In this document: positions 23,740 to 34,508 of the stretch, piece after piece
Position numbering within the stretch: position 1 is the stretch's first letter
How the letters are laid out: each line of letters opens with the position of its first letter
Assembly (NCBI GenBank): GCA_021018995.1
Contig: CM037587.1
Coordinates: 65,801,604 to 65,865,603, forward strand
Reading direction: 5' to 3'
DNA length: 64,000 nucleotides
Source: Chloranthus sessilifolius
Taxonomy: Eukaryota; Streptophyta; Magnoliopsida; Chloranthales; Chloranthaceae
Notes under the pieces: generated by a model
Seen by the model: only the letters and a program-made list of their open reading frames with translations
Told to the model about the DNA's origin: nothing
Databases searched by the model: none
Made by a program: the position numbers and the translations under genes

Positions 23740-24953
23740 GAACTGTCCCGGAAGGAACATCAAAGGTAGACAAATGCACCATCCAGCGATTGGCAACAAA
23801 CTACGTCATCTGCGGCGATCTCCTGTATAGACGGTCTCACGACAATATTCTGCTCCGATGCCTAACCCAGAAAGAAGTGATTGAGATCATGAAGGAGATT
23901 CATGAAGGGGTCTGCGGAACCCACGTCAGTGGACACATGCTTGCTAAGAAAATTCTAAGGCAAGGATACTTTTGGACTACTTTGGAGACTGATTGCTGCA
24001 AGCACGTACAGAGGTGCTACAAATGTCAAGAGCACTCCACTCTAATACATGCTCCCGCCATTGACTTACACAGCATGACCACTCCTTGGCTGTTCGCCAC
24101 CTGGGGTCTCGACATCATCGGCAAAATCAATCCTAAGGCTTCCAATGGACATCAATTCATCCTCGTCGCTGTGGAATACTTTACAAAATGGGTAGAGGCG
24201 GCCTCCTATACGAGCATTAAGGCTAGTCATGTTGAGAAGTTCATCAAGAACAACATCATTTGCAGATTCGGCTTACCCAAAGATATCATCACTGATAATG
24301 GCACTAATTTCTCTAATAGGCACATCCGGGCCTTGTGTGAGTGGTTCAAGATCAAGCATCATCGATCATCCCCATACAAGCCTCAGAAGAATGGAGCTAT
24401 GGAGGCAGCCAATAAAACTCTGATCCGCATCCTGGAGAAGATGGTAGTTACTTAGAGAGATTGGAGTGAGCAGTTACCCTTCGCACTTTGGGCCTATAGA
24501 ACGTCTATCCGCACCGCAACAGGGGCAACACCATTCTCCCTTGTGTATGGAGCCGAGGCCGTGCTACCCGTTGAGGTCGAGGTACCGTCACTCCGTATCC
24601 TTTTAGAATCCCATCTACCTGAAGCTGAGAGGGAAAGAGCCCATTTTGAACAGCTAGACCTAATTGACGAGAAAAGACTCCTAGCCTTGTGCCACACTCA
24701 GGTCTATCAGAGGAGAATTGCACGTGCTTACAATAAGCGCGTCTGCAGCTTAGATCTGAAGGTAGGAGACATTGTACTGAAGAAAAAAATTTCGTCTCTC
24801 CACGCTGATCCGAGAGGGAAGTTTAGGCCAAATTGGGAAGGACCCTACGTCGTAGAGGTTCTACCAGGATACGCCGTTCGCCTCGCCACCATGGATGGAG
24901 ACCACTTTCCTGAGCCCATCAACGTTGGATACCTCCGTAAGTTCTACTCATAG
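23740..24953 (+). pseudogene. Tat-lineage integrase, element F
   Basis: Zinc domain HEGVCGTHVSGHML with CYKCQ; catalytic DDE domain with WGLDIIGKI, IITDNGTNFSN and the Glu in NGAMEAANK; then the GPF/Y-type module (KFRPNWEGPYVVEVL) ending PINVGYLRKFYS at a natural stop at 24951. One in-frame TAG at 24453 interrupts the catalytic domain just before RDWSEQLPFALWAYRTS. No chromodomain follows, as expected for Tat. It would insert the cDNA into chromosomes. The position directly after the second RNase H and before a long 3' noncoding region is standard for this lineage. Confidence 0.9.
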
Positions 24954-25597
24954 GTCTTGGGACAAGGTAAGTTTCGATAAAAGTAGATGCGTGACCACTT
25001 AAGGGCTCCATAAAAGAGGCCATCATTTCAAAGTCAAGTAGCCCAAAAGAATATTCCCTGAAAACCTTCACCCTTTTTGCTACACACTTTGGGCCAACAA
25101 CCATTTCTTTCATATACCCCACCCAAAATTCCAAAAAAAGAGAAAAGAAGAAAAGGGAGGAAAAATCCAAACCAAAAGAAGAAGAAGAAGGCGCCCCCCA
25201 AAAAAAAAAACAACAAAGAAAAAGTGGGGTACCCAAAAAAAAAAACGATGACTGGGGCATAAAAAGCCTTTGGAAAGAAAAAGGAGTCACCCAATCTGAA
25301 ATTCACTCAAAGCTTAGATCCAAATCCCCAGGAAAAACCCAACTTGTTTGTACCCCAACCACATTACAACCCGGAAGAAAGCCCTCTTTAAGGTCCACAA
25401 GCAGTTATAACATCTACTGCATCAGAACAAGCCGACTTAACAAACCACACAGAACTTCATTCAACCGGCTATGACGGAATCGACGCCCATGTCGTGGCTT
25501 TTTGGTTCTTGAAAAAAATAAAAAAAAATAAAAAAAAAAAGAAAAGAAAAAAAAAAGAGAAAAAAAGAAAATTAATTTGAGTTCAAAGCAAGACGGA
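24954..25597 (+). other. Noncoding region after integrase, element F
   Basis: A/C-rich sequence with long A and AAG runs (25130-25250, 25500-25575). No conserved frame on either strand; the long minus-strand Phe-rich frames are readings of the poly-A tracts. Confidence 0.6.
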
Positions 25598-25778
25598 CGT
25601 GGTGAAAACCCGAAAGGGCACCACGGGAAAAAACAGCGAACTCACGCGGACCAGGTGAAAACCTGAAAGGGCACCTGGGGTAAGAGAGCGAACCCATGGA
25701 CGTGGTGAAAACCCGAAAGGGCACTACGGGTAAAAACAGGGATGACAGGCATGGCGAAAACCCGTCTTGGGCGCTATG
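25598..25778 (+). ncRNA. Array of four tandem RNA hairpins, element F
   Basis: Four units about 50 bp apart fold alike. Each has a 7-bp outer stem, AAAA on the 5' side, an inner 3-bp stem and a short loop. Outer stems: CGTGGTG/CACCACG (25598-25625), CCAGGTG/CACCTGG (25651-25678), CGTGGTG/CACTACG with one G-U (25701-25728), CATGGCG/CGCTATG with one G-U (25750-25778). The inner loop is CCC-GAAA-GGG in units 1 and 3, CCT-GAAA-GGG in unit 2 and CCC-GTCTT-GGG in unit 4; GAAA is a GNRA tetraloop. Stem positions 2, 3 and 6 change on both sides together, which supports an RNA structure in the element transcript. Confidence 0.7.
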
Positions 25779-26085
25779 AGCAAAAAATGTCAAGAAAAGA
25801 GAGATTAGGAGAAGATCTGTCCTAGCCTACCTGCTTTTGTTTTGATCCCTTGAGCCTCTCCTCCTCCTTGCTGGGCCACCCATGTGAAAATTGGATAAGA
25901 TCCCGATCAAGTATGTCGTTTCTGCCGCGGCGTCTGACGCATGACCGAAGGAAAAGACAGAAGGCTAGACCAATCCCGGGGAAGCTGACCTTCCCACGTT
26001 TAAAGAAAAAAACCTCCATCTCACGAACAGGGTTCAGCCATGCTCAAAAAAGGGACCCGCTGGTTTGGCCTTGTGGTTACTGGCA
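25779..26085 (+). other. Noncoding spacer, element F
   Basis: Lies between the hairpin array and the minisatellite. I see no frame or conserved motif. Confidence 0.5.
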
Positions 26086-26100
26086 TCACAAAAGAAAAGA

Positions 26101-26710
26101 AAAATTCCAAAAAAGAAAATAGATTTTCCTTTCCCATAAAAAGCCTCACATTGTGGAGGAGAAAATTCCAAAAAAGAAAATAGATTTTCCTTAACCATAA
26201 AAGGCCCCACACTGTGGAGGAGAAAATTCCAAAAAAGAAAATAGATTTCCCTTAACCATAAAAAGTCCCACACTGTGGAGGAGAAAATTCTAAAAAAGAA
26301 AATAGATTTGCCGTTCCCATAAAAAGCCCCACACTGTGGAGGAGAAAATTCCAAAAAAGATAATAGATTTTCCTTTCCCATAAAAAGCCCCACACTGTGG
26401 AGGAGAAAATTCCAAAAAAGATAATAGATTTCCCTTTCCCATAAAAAGCCCCACACCGTGGAGGAGAAAATTCCAAAAAAGATAATAGATTTCCCTTTCC
26501 CATAAAAAGCCCCACACTGTGGAGGAGAAAATTCCAAAAAAGAAAATAGATTTTCCTTTCCCATAAAAAACCCCACATTGTGGAGGAGAAAATTCCAAAA
26601 AAGAAAATAGATTTCTCTTTCCCATAAAAAGCCCCACACTGTGGAGGAGAAAATTCTAAAAAAGAAAATAGATTTCCCTTTCCCATAAAAAACCCCACTT
26701 TGTGAAAGAG
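26101..26710 (+). repeat. 61-bp minisatellite, about 10 units
   Basis: The word AAAATTC recurs at 26101, 26162, 26223, 26284, 26345, 26406, 26467, 26528, 26589 and 26650, an exact 61-bp period. Each unit contains CCCACACTGTGGAGGAG and ATAGATTTNCCTTTCCCAT with few changes. 61 is not a multiple of three, and the repeat is open in minus frames only by composition. Minisatellites in this position are common in Tat/Ogre elements. Confidence 0.95.
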
Positions 26711-27029
26711 GAAATCTCCATAAAAAGTCTTACATTGCGAGACGTACAAAAAAAAAATGAAAAATATATGTATGTATACATTTCATTCCATTTCTTACAG
26801 TGTTGCCTGCAGAGTGTCACCGCCCCAAAAGATAACGACGTGACACACTCTCTACTTTGCGGCTTTCTTTACAAAAAAAAAAAAAACACAAAAAAAATCA
26901 AAACCCAAAATGTATATATCTGTATATATATGACAAAAAAAAGAAGAAAAAAGATAACCCAAAAAGAGATCTCTGTTAGGGGGCTTTCCCCCCCGTGTAT
27001 ATGATCTATGATATGTGCAAGAACAGATC
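26711..27029 (+). other. Noncoding spacer, element F
   Basis: A-rich sequence with a short TATATGTATGTATACAT stretch and poly-A runs. No gene seen. Confidence 0.5.
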
Positions 27030-28439
27030 AAGGGCGGGGAGCACGCTTCAAAGCGCTAATCTCTGCAAGCAGGGAGTCCTCGCGGGCATTTCGATCAGAC
27101 ATCCACCTACCATGAAGACTCTTCTGTCATCTCCGTGAAGCTTCAGCTGCGCTACGAGACTCAGTCAAAAGACCAGTCAACCGAAGAACCTCGCTCTCGG
27201 CTGTAGCGGCTCTCACCTCCACAATATCAGCTCTGACCCTTTCTTTCTCCAAAGCCTCGATCAAAGCCAGCCTCTCTACGGAAAGGGACTCGATCCGGGT
27301 CGGAAGCATCGCTTCCTTACATGGCTAGGGCCCTGTCTTTACCACATCTACCAAAGCTGGGCTAGGAGTAGGTAATTCCTCAGATATCAGCCAACCCTCG
27401 TAACCCGGAGAGACGACGCCCCCCTGAACCAAGCTACACATATGCGCCGATTGGCGGGTTTCCCAGAGGGAACGCTATTCAAGATCACTATGAGAACCGG
27501 GAGAGAATATTAGAGAGCACAAGGTGGCCTCATGATTACACAGACATGCTGAGTATACCCGAATTGACGAAGCACCCGAGATGGGAAGTAGTATGTGCTA
27601 CCAGTCAACCCCAAAAGTGTGATGCCCTCATAATCCCGAGAGCGGACAATTGGAAAGGTGCCGTCCATCCAGGGAAGTTGCAGTGTCACCAGATCAGATA
27701 GCCACAGGCTCAGTTCCTCGACGCTCCCACAAGGCAGTCTCGAACTCCGGATCAGAAAACCCCGAGCCGCATCCCCTCTAATAAAGCAAAATCTCGGCAC
27801 AGGCCCCATGATAGCCAAATGCTCTCCTAATCAGATCTGAACAAGGAGCGGGCTCCTGCTGAGAATCCCAACCCGGCCCGCGGCTGCAGCATCTAGGCCT
27901 CGATACATCTCCGCCAAGATCAGGTGTACCAATGAGCGACCTCCCTCCAATTCGGTCAAAGCATCACATAACCCAAGGGAAAAGCTCTCACCCCCAGTGA
28001 AGAAGAGAACTTCCGACAGCAAATAAAGGGCAAAGGCCTTCACATTGAAGGGATCTCGAATAGGCAACTTTCGAAGGCTCGAGTCACCGAAAAGTTCTCT
28101 CAGGAATTTCACCGAACACCTGGTGGGCCCTTCGGTGAAACATTTCTCGTATCCACCCTTTTTTAAGCCAAGGACTGCGTGGACCGCCTTTGCATACCCC
28201 AGTTTGGGCACTACTTTGGCAAGGCCTCGATGCATCTTCAAGCCAGTGATGGAGGCTAGCTCTTCCAAAGTTGGGGTTAGCTCCCTAGACCCAAATTTAA
28301 AGACATGGGCCCTATGGTCCCATGATGCCAAAGCTGCCTGTAGTAGGTTGGGCAACAGAGGAATCGCGAGGAGAGAGGAAAGGCGGGACAACCCGAGGCC
28401 TTTCGATCCACCCCCGCAACCGTCGGTAATAGAACTCAA
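27030..28439 (-). pseudogene. Antisense auxiliary ORF of Tat element F (plant mobile domain-like / DUF7745-type)
   Basis: Opposite in strand to F and placed between integrase and the 3' LTR. The start at 28439 gives MSSITDGCGGG, then WDHRAHVFKFGSRELTPTLE and ELASITGLKMHRG, the hallmark of the plant mobile-domain group (closest, from memory, to DUF7745). It continues in-frame after a stop near 27833 with LPWMDGTFPIVRSRDYEGI and TGSTYYFPSRVLRQFGYTQ, and ends in a coiled coil (SVERLALIEALEKERVRADI, 27127-27309). Stops near 27833 and 27325 break it. Antisense extra ORFs in this place are known in Tat-lineage elements; mobile-domain proteins have been linked to gene silencing in plants. What the transposon copy does is unknown. 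Confidence 0.75.
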
Positions 28440-28536
28440 GCCAAATCAAATGAAAAAGCCCTAAGGGGTTGTCCCGGACTCAAGAAGAAAGGAGGAAGGG
28501 AGAATTTGAAAAGGGGGGACCCTTTTGTGCTCGGGC

Positions 28537-28660
28537 TCGGCGGTTTAAATCGCCAGATTTTAGACGATGTATGTATAATATATCGCTGACCATTTTTTTT
28601 CAGATTTTGGTCGGTGTATATATATATCGACCAAAAATGGCGATTTTTAAATGCCTCCTC
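28537..28660. promoter_or_regulatory. Palindrome cluster upstream of the antisense ORF of F
   Basis: GGCG...CGCC (28537-28552), CGATGTATGTATAATATATCG (28565-28585, imperfect) and TTTTGGTCG...CGACCAAAA (28605-28636) around a TATATATA core. The whole block is itself an imperfect larger inverted repeat. It lies about 100-200 bp before the start of the antisense ORF and resembles the TATA-centred palindromes of the F LTR (31078-31194). Confidence 0.55.
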
Positions 28661-30658
28661 CTTTTTAAGGTTTTATGCTATGGACCTCGATCCGGACCCC
28701 CCTTCGAGGCCCACGTGTCATCGGCCATGGTGCACGCATCTCCAAATGACCCTTTGAGTTCACTTCGATTGGCCCAAGGGGACCGTGCTATAATAAACGG
28801 ATCTAGGTCCGTAGGTGCCCACCTATTGCGCCCACAAAATCAAAAAAAAAGAGGAAGAAGAAAAATAAAAAGAAGAAGAAAGAAAAATATATAACACTAG
28901 TTCTCAAAGGAGCATTGCGATGACCGTTTGCGCCACTCCGAGAACCATGCTAAATCAATTCAGAATGATCGGGTCCGCCCGAAAGTTCTCAAACCCCGTT
29001 TCATGCAGGGACACTTTGTACTTGACCCGGCAGGCAGATAATTTTGCCCATCTCCGATCACTGTTCCATATAGAGTCCCCCAGGAGTCGAGACCTGATCC
29101 GGCATGCGAATAAACTCATCCACCACCGGTCACGCTTGGGAACATGCACCTAGCCCCAAATCTCCCCCAGCAAGAACCAAGGCCTGATCTGGCCGACAAA
29201 CTAAGAACCCGTCACCAGAATGCACACGCCCCTAAGGTATATCAACATGGCAAGTTGATTTGCCTAAGGATACATGCAAAAATAAAACCCGTTCGAGCAT
29301 GTTCGAAGTCTCGAACTGACATGTGCAAAAAAAAAAAAAGGGAGAAGAAATAACAACCTATTATTGCATAAGTAAAAATAAAATAAAATAAAATAAAACC
29401 TGAGTGGGTTGATCCCACCTTCCAACATTCACTCTGGTCCCCTCCCCTTCGGATCTGTATTGACCAAGAGTGCCCCCGACTTCAGACCATTCGAAAAGTC
29501 TATTGTCAGTCGAAACTAACCCGTCAAAAATGAAATTACAACCAACCAAACTATGTGCGAACATACAGACCAAAGGGCTCTTTTCCCTTTTTATTTCCTT
29601 TTACACAGGCTTAAAACCTGTATAGGCACGGTGTCCCTATTGAATGTACGCACTTGCGTCTGGGTATCCGCAGGATGGTCGTTGTCCTCGTAAATTGTAC
29701 CTTAGGGTCGAGGCTTCTGTTCGTGCCTATTTGCTGCTTGTCGCCCTTGATGGGTGTCTGTCTGTGCATAGTTAGTAAGATGTGATTTCATTAGGGACGG
29801 AGGCTAGAATTGGCCATCTCTTCCGAGGGATGTTTGGTTCTAGACCGATCTTTAGCTTTGTCTTGAGTTAAGGCACTCCGATTCATATGAATCAGGAGCT
29901 CCTCACCACTGGAACGCGCACATCCCCCAAGGTATACCTATCCCCAGCATGGCACACGCACTCTTAAAAGTGTATCAACTGGCATTTGATCCACTTAAAG
30001 AGTTGTGAAAAAATAAAGTTGTCAGAGGTCATCGAGCTCTGCTTAGAGGCCTCGAAACAAAAGAAAATTCAGAAAATGACACAAAAAAAAAAAGATTTCT
30101 CGAAAAATGAGCATGCATTCCCAAGAAGTGTTGCGACATCAATATTCGCTCCACTCGGATAAATCATGCTAAAGCAACCTCGAGGTTGATGGGTTCACCC
30201 AGAAACTCTGAGCCTTACCTAGGTAAGGGCACCTATGGCCAACCCAATGGAGCTCTCAATATCCCATAGGATTGGACACAGTTTGAAGGCCTTCGCTTTG
30301 TGTGCTTCGCATCAATTCCGAAGCATAGATCGATCATCCCGTTTCATGGAGCTGTCTGGTTCAGGTTAATACTCAACATCACAAATCTATAATTTCCCTC
30401 AGGAAGTGGACGATATCCTGGCTAGCTGGCTTACACTTTTTGTGATCATCGCAGTTATGCCCAGTAATGTCGCAATGCGCTTGGGGACTGTTAGCTCTGA
30501 GGTACAGACGATATCCCAAAATGAGAGGGCTTACGTACACTCACCATCACCATGGATGTTTGAGAATTGAGTTGAACCGAGGCGGACCCATCAAACACGC
30601 CTTGGACCTCTTCGGATGTCTCTTGTCTTTGGCATCCGATCATTAGTGATTGAATACC
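28661..30658 (+). other. 3' noncoding region of Tat element F with diverged direct repeats
   Basis: No convincing frame. The segment at about 28911-28990 (GCATTGCGATG..., CATGCTAAATCAA) recurs diverged at about 30127-30205 (GTGTTGCGACATC..., CATGCTAAAGCAA). The last 560 bp is homologous, in reverse orientation, to 36829-37978 of element G (shared GACATCAATATTC and the PPT region), showing that F and G are related families. Confidence 0.6.
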
Positions 30659-30671
30659 AAAGAGGGGAATC
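30659..30671 (+). other. Polypurine tract of Tat element F
   Basis: AAAGAGGGGAATC directly before the LTR start TGTAGACACC. Element G has AAAGAGGGGCATC at the same place on the other strand (36816-36828). Confidence 0.85.
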
Positions 30672-32273
30672 TGTAGACACCTAAATTCGGCCCAAGGCCC
30701 GATCAGTCTGTACTTCGAGAGAGATGTACCCCTATGCTTTCGATGGCACCCCAAAAGCCTTAGGAATCACCCTGAACCCTTAGGGATCTACCCAAACCTT
30801 TAAGAATCACCCTAAACCTGTTAGAACCATTCCCCAACCCTTAGAGATCACCTCTAAACCCTAGAATCCCTTCCCAGACCCAACTTGAACCCTTCTGAGC
30901 AGTTGATGGGATGAGAGCCACAACATTTAACATACAACATTACCATGGATGAGCCATATACCATTGGAAATAGGACTTCTCCAGCTTTCCAACAAGCCAA
31001 AGATCACCCAATTTGGAGCTACGGTTCAAAAGTTATGGCCGATTGAGGTTTCACATAAAATCATAGGACTTTTACTCAGGCGTAGATATTACATACGCCC
31101 AGCCATTTTTGCCCCAGATTAGCCAGGCGTGTATATTATATACGCCTGCCTATTTTGGGGAAAATTTGGCCGGGCGTATATAATATATACGCCCAGTATA
31201 GGTGGGACCCACCACGGGTTCCATCTTCTCAAAACTCCCCTGATTTTGGTGAAATCTATTGTTTAAATCATGATATATATATATACCTTAGCTACAAGAA
31301 TCGCATCATCGTGAGCTCGAAGTTCTTCCATCTAGTTTGACCCTTTGACCATCCCCTTGGTTGAGGTGGGTGTCTTGAGATTGGTTGCACCCCCTTTGAG
31401 CTTATTGACAACCCTTAAGTCACCCATGGTCTCACCCCATCATCCGCCATTGAAACTAGTTTCCCAAAACCCTAGGACCTTGAAAACCCAAAAAACCTTA
31501 GATGGGGGATTACCTAATTGCTAAACTAATTAGCTCTTAAGTAAGCCCCTAACCCATCCCTTCTCTATAAATAGAGAGGCCCCCCTCTTCCCAAAGGATT
31601 GAATTTTTGTTGAAGGATTAGAGAGTGCTTAAGAGAAAACCCTAGTGAGAGAAAATGCCAATATTTTTTCAGAATTCCAGCATGCATACTTCCCCTATTT
31701 CAGTCCATTTCCACCATTAGATCACTCCTTTTAGCTAAAACCTAGCCTCTAGCTTCACTCTACACCCCCTATTTTATTGAATCCTAGCATTAGAACCCAT
31801 TTTCACACCATTTAAGACATCGGAAGCACGCCAAAGTGAAGATTTTCCACGGTGCAACAAGGGTCCGTGAGCTCCGGCTCACCCCTCTCTTCCTCTACCT
31901 TCTTGGTGTCTCCTCCGTCCAAGGATTCCAGCCGTTACCCCGCCAAAACTTCGGTTTGGCTCAAAGCTTGATAGGACCGTATTGCCTTCGGGCAAGGGAA
32001 AACTCCGCCCTTTTTATTTTTATTTTGGCCATAGATAGAGACCGCTACGTGTGGGTTGATCGGATGCTTAAACCCTTCTCGATCGATAACCGAAGCCCCT
32101 ACCCTAGAGCCTTTGGCAAAGACCGGTAAATCAGAGTCATATTTAGCACTTCGGTGCTCAAAATATCGATTTGAAGGTTTCTCGGGTCACCAAAAGCTCC
32201 GGGTGGCGACTCTACATCTTATTAAAGGCGAGCACATCGCCGCGATGGGTTCGAGAGGATCCACGGTCGCACA
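30672..32273 (+). mobile_element. 3' LTR of Tat element F
   Basis: 1602 bp from TGTAGACACC to ...GGTCGCACA. TATAAATA at 31566-31573 is the likely promoter. A run of degenerate 20-25 bp CCTTAGGGATC/ACCCTAAACC repeats occupies about 30760-30880. Three palindromes lie at 31078-31194. The 3' end (GGTTTCTCGGGTCACC, GGTGGCGACTC) matches the G LTR end in reverse. The 5' end of F is truncated, so no partner LTR or target duplication is visible. Confidence 0.8.
31078..31194. promoter_or_regulatory. Three TATA-centred palindromes in U3 of the F LTR
   Basis: Three palindromes of about 23 bp at 31078-31100, 31125-31147 and 31172-31194, spaced 47 bp. The third is perfect: GGGCGTATATA and its complement around one A. 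The ends are always GGCGT/ACGCC. They lie about 370-490 bp upstream of the TATA box. Confidence 0.85.
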
Positions 32274-32738
32274 CCCACGATAGAACAATTTTAGCATTGG
32301 TAAGCACACACATCACTCTAGGCATGAATGATAGATTTATCTAAGGAACGGAGCATTGGGTTAGTTTCAATATGCAACAGTAGAATAAACAGGGCATCGG
32401 TATTTGATAATGAAAATTTGCATGCTAAAATGACTACTAGTTTTTTATTTTCAAAAGTATATATGATATGAAAACCGGTTTTGAAAACTCATTTTGTGGA
32501 TGGTTTCGAAAACTGTTTTGAAAGTTTGTGGGTATCTTCATTGTAAATCTCAGGAGACACAACTTCACCACTAGGGATCACCTAGGGATTTAAAGGCTTG
32601 TTGTATACGCTAAATGCAATCATGCTCCCTACGAAAGTGACTTTATTTTCATAGGCTAGTTTTATATTGTTAGGATAGTTTTAGTTTTCTTTTGGGTTAA
32701 GTTTTCAATGTTGCCTTAGCTTGAGGCCTAGCAAAGTT
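32274..32738 (+). other. 3' untranslated remnant of an Athila-like element (I)
   Basis: Related to the 3' UTR of element 2 (15060-15200 reversed): CACTAGGGATCA, CTAAATGCA, GCTCCCTACGAAAGTG and GCTTGAGG occur in the same order. No coding frame. It leads into a PPT. Confidence 0.65.
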
Positions 32739-32750
32739 GAGGTTTGGGGG
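32739..32750 (+). other. Polypurine tract before LTR I
   Basis: GAGGTTTGGGGG followed directly by TGGGATCGG. Nearly the same as the PPT of element 2. Confidence 0.75.
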
Positions 32751-32965
32751 TGGGATCGGTCTCCAAAATGATATAATTTATCCCCAAATCTTGACCTTGT
32801 TAGCCCTCGCTAAACTACTAATGTGTGCTTTTAGTTCGTGTTGTGTTGCAACAGGGTCAAAGGCCGGATCAACGTAAAAATAATTAAAAGAGCAAAATAA
32901 GAAGAGACCCAAGCAGTGGCAACCAATCCAAGGAGAACGAGATGAAAAGTGCAAAGAATGGTCAT

Positions 32966-33241
32966 TTCGACCGGTCGAGGTTGCATTCTCAACCGGTTGA
33001 GATCGCTCAGAAAGTATGTGTTGAAAGAAGAAGAAAAGAAGAAGAACAATGATAAAGTGGACCAGTTGAAATGGCAATTTTGACTGGTCGAATTACAGGT
33101 AGCTTCAGAAGTCACAAAGTGGATCGATTGAGTTCAGCTTGACCGATCGAGATGGATTACAATAGGATGTTTGAATTATATATATAATCTCGACCGGTCA
33201 AAGTTTGAATCCAACTGGTCGAGTCTATAGCCTATGCAAAG

Positions 33242-33274
<33 letters not shown>

Positions 33275-33372
33275 GCTGTGACTGATCGAGAGCAACTCGA
33301 TTGATCGAAATCAAGGATAAAAGAAGACAGGGTGCAACCTAGAGGGAATCTGAATCCCGATCGGTTGAGATT
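32966..33372. promoter_or_regulatory. Cluster of TCGACCGGTCGA-type palindromes in LTR I
   Basis: TTCGACCGGTCGAGG (32966), CTCAACCGGTTGAG (32989), TGACTGGTCGA (33081), TTGACCGATCGAG (33140), CTCGACCGGTCAA (33189), CAACTGGTCGAG (33212), GACTGATCGAG (33280), CTCGATTGATCGA (33296) and CCGATCGGTTGAG (33358). About ten half- or full-palindromes lie in 400 bp, upstream of the TATA box. Confidence 0.8.
33241..33269. repeat. (GA)n microsatellite
   Basis: About 14 uninterrupted GA units inside LTR I. Confidence 0.95.
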
Positions 33373-34508
33373 GAGATTCATTCTCTAGCTTCCGAGATCT
33401 TCTCCAGATTTTTCTTCGTGAGCTGATTTCTTGGGATCTCCTAGGTAACTTGCCATGTATAATTGTGTCAGGGCCTTGTACATCTATAAATAATGACCCT
33501 AGAGTTAGGTTTCGAGATCCCTTTCGACAGAACTTTTCTAGAGAGTTTTTGGTCGGGAGAGTTTGTAGTTTAGGTTAGGTTCAGTTCTGGAAAAGAGTGA
33601 GATTGATTGTAATCATCGAGAGAAGATCGATTCAACAATGTTGAAGATCATTCGATCTATGTGAGGTTAAAGGTTTCAAGGTTAGGATCTCTTGTAAATT
33701 TCAGATAAGTGTTTAATAAAATCTTATTTCTGTTTTTTATTTCGAATTCTGTTTTACAGGCACGATTGCATGTTTGTGGTTCCGATTGTATCGAGAAAGG
33801 GCACAGTAAAGGTTTAATTCTGTTTAGTTTAATTTCGATGGCCTTGTAGGGATCAGGATTAAATTCGATAGAATATTCACTGATGGACTAGGGCTTGTAG
33901 CATAGTTTTAGTTGGTTATTGCAATGATGCCTTGATATTTATATTTATATAATTCATATACAAAGTTGTAGAGCTTGTAGCCTAGAGCGGGAGTACCTGA
34001 GATTCAAAATAGGAAAGGAATAGGAGATTATTATTCATGAGTCTGAGATCCAAGAGAGATCTCAGACTGCCTCCTCACATCTTCATCCAAAACTGTTTTT
34101 AGGTTTTCCTTTTAGTTTATTTAATTTAGGAAACCTAAATTTATACAATTTTTATTAGGATATGACAGAGGTTAGATTATATAAACGGCAAATCCCTGTG
34201 GTTCGACTCCCGTGTACTCACCCTAGTACATCGAACTTGTGCACTTGCAAGGTTTAGATTTAAAACGATCACTAGATCAGGAATAAAATTTAAGTTAAAT
34301 ACAAATCTGCGATGAAGAGGGATCCCATGTTGTTTTTTCACTATTTTCCAAATTAGAATTGCTTTAGATAACTTAATTAGAATTTTCCTTTAATCAAGGC
34401 TTTAGTTTAGATAAATGACTAGTCTCTGTGGTTCGACACCCTTGTACTCGCCCTAGTTCCGTGAAGTTGTGCACTTGTAAGGTTTCAGATATTAAACAAT
34501 CAAGTTTT

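Larger units (their letters stand above)
32751..34498 (+). mobile_element. LTR I (Athila-like) between a PPT and a PBS
   Basis: About 1.75 kb from TGGGATCGG to ...GATATTAAACA. TATAAATA lies at 33485-33492. The 3' end is duplicated: CTGTGGTTCGACTCCCGTGT...GTGCACTTGCAAGG (34190-34255) recurs as CTGTGGTTCGACACCCTTGT...GTGCACTTGTAAGG (34427-34483), a wording typical of Athila LTR ends. A PPT abuts the left end and a PBS the right end. So one LTR is flanked by 3' internal sequence on one side and 5' internal sequence on the other, as after recombination between two elements or in a tandem insertion. Confidence 0.75.

Noticed and set aside
25077..25306. Overlapping ORFs on both strands around 25034-25306
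   Set aside because: Lys- or Phe-rich readings of poly-A/AAG tracts in noncoding sequence.
26034..26749. Long minus-strand open frames (115-201 residues) of Phe/Gly-rich repetitive protein
   Set aside because: They are translations of the 61-bp minisatellite; three overlapping frames are open at once and none matches a family.
30760..30880. CCCTAAAC-like words resembling plant telomere repeat
   Set aside because: Units are irregular (20-25 bp) and mixed with CCTTAGGGATC; this is a degenerate LTR-internal repeat.
31078..31194. Regularly spaced palindromes as a CRISPR-like array
   Set aside because: Plant nuclear retrotransposon context, only three units, no associated genes.
32778..33115. 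Minus-strand ORFs in LTR I (94-99 residues)
   Set aside because: They overlap the palindrome cluster of the LTR, two frames are open together, and no domain is recognisable.
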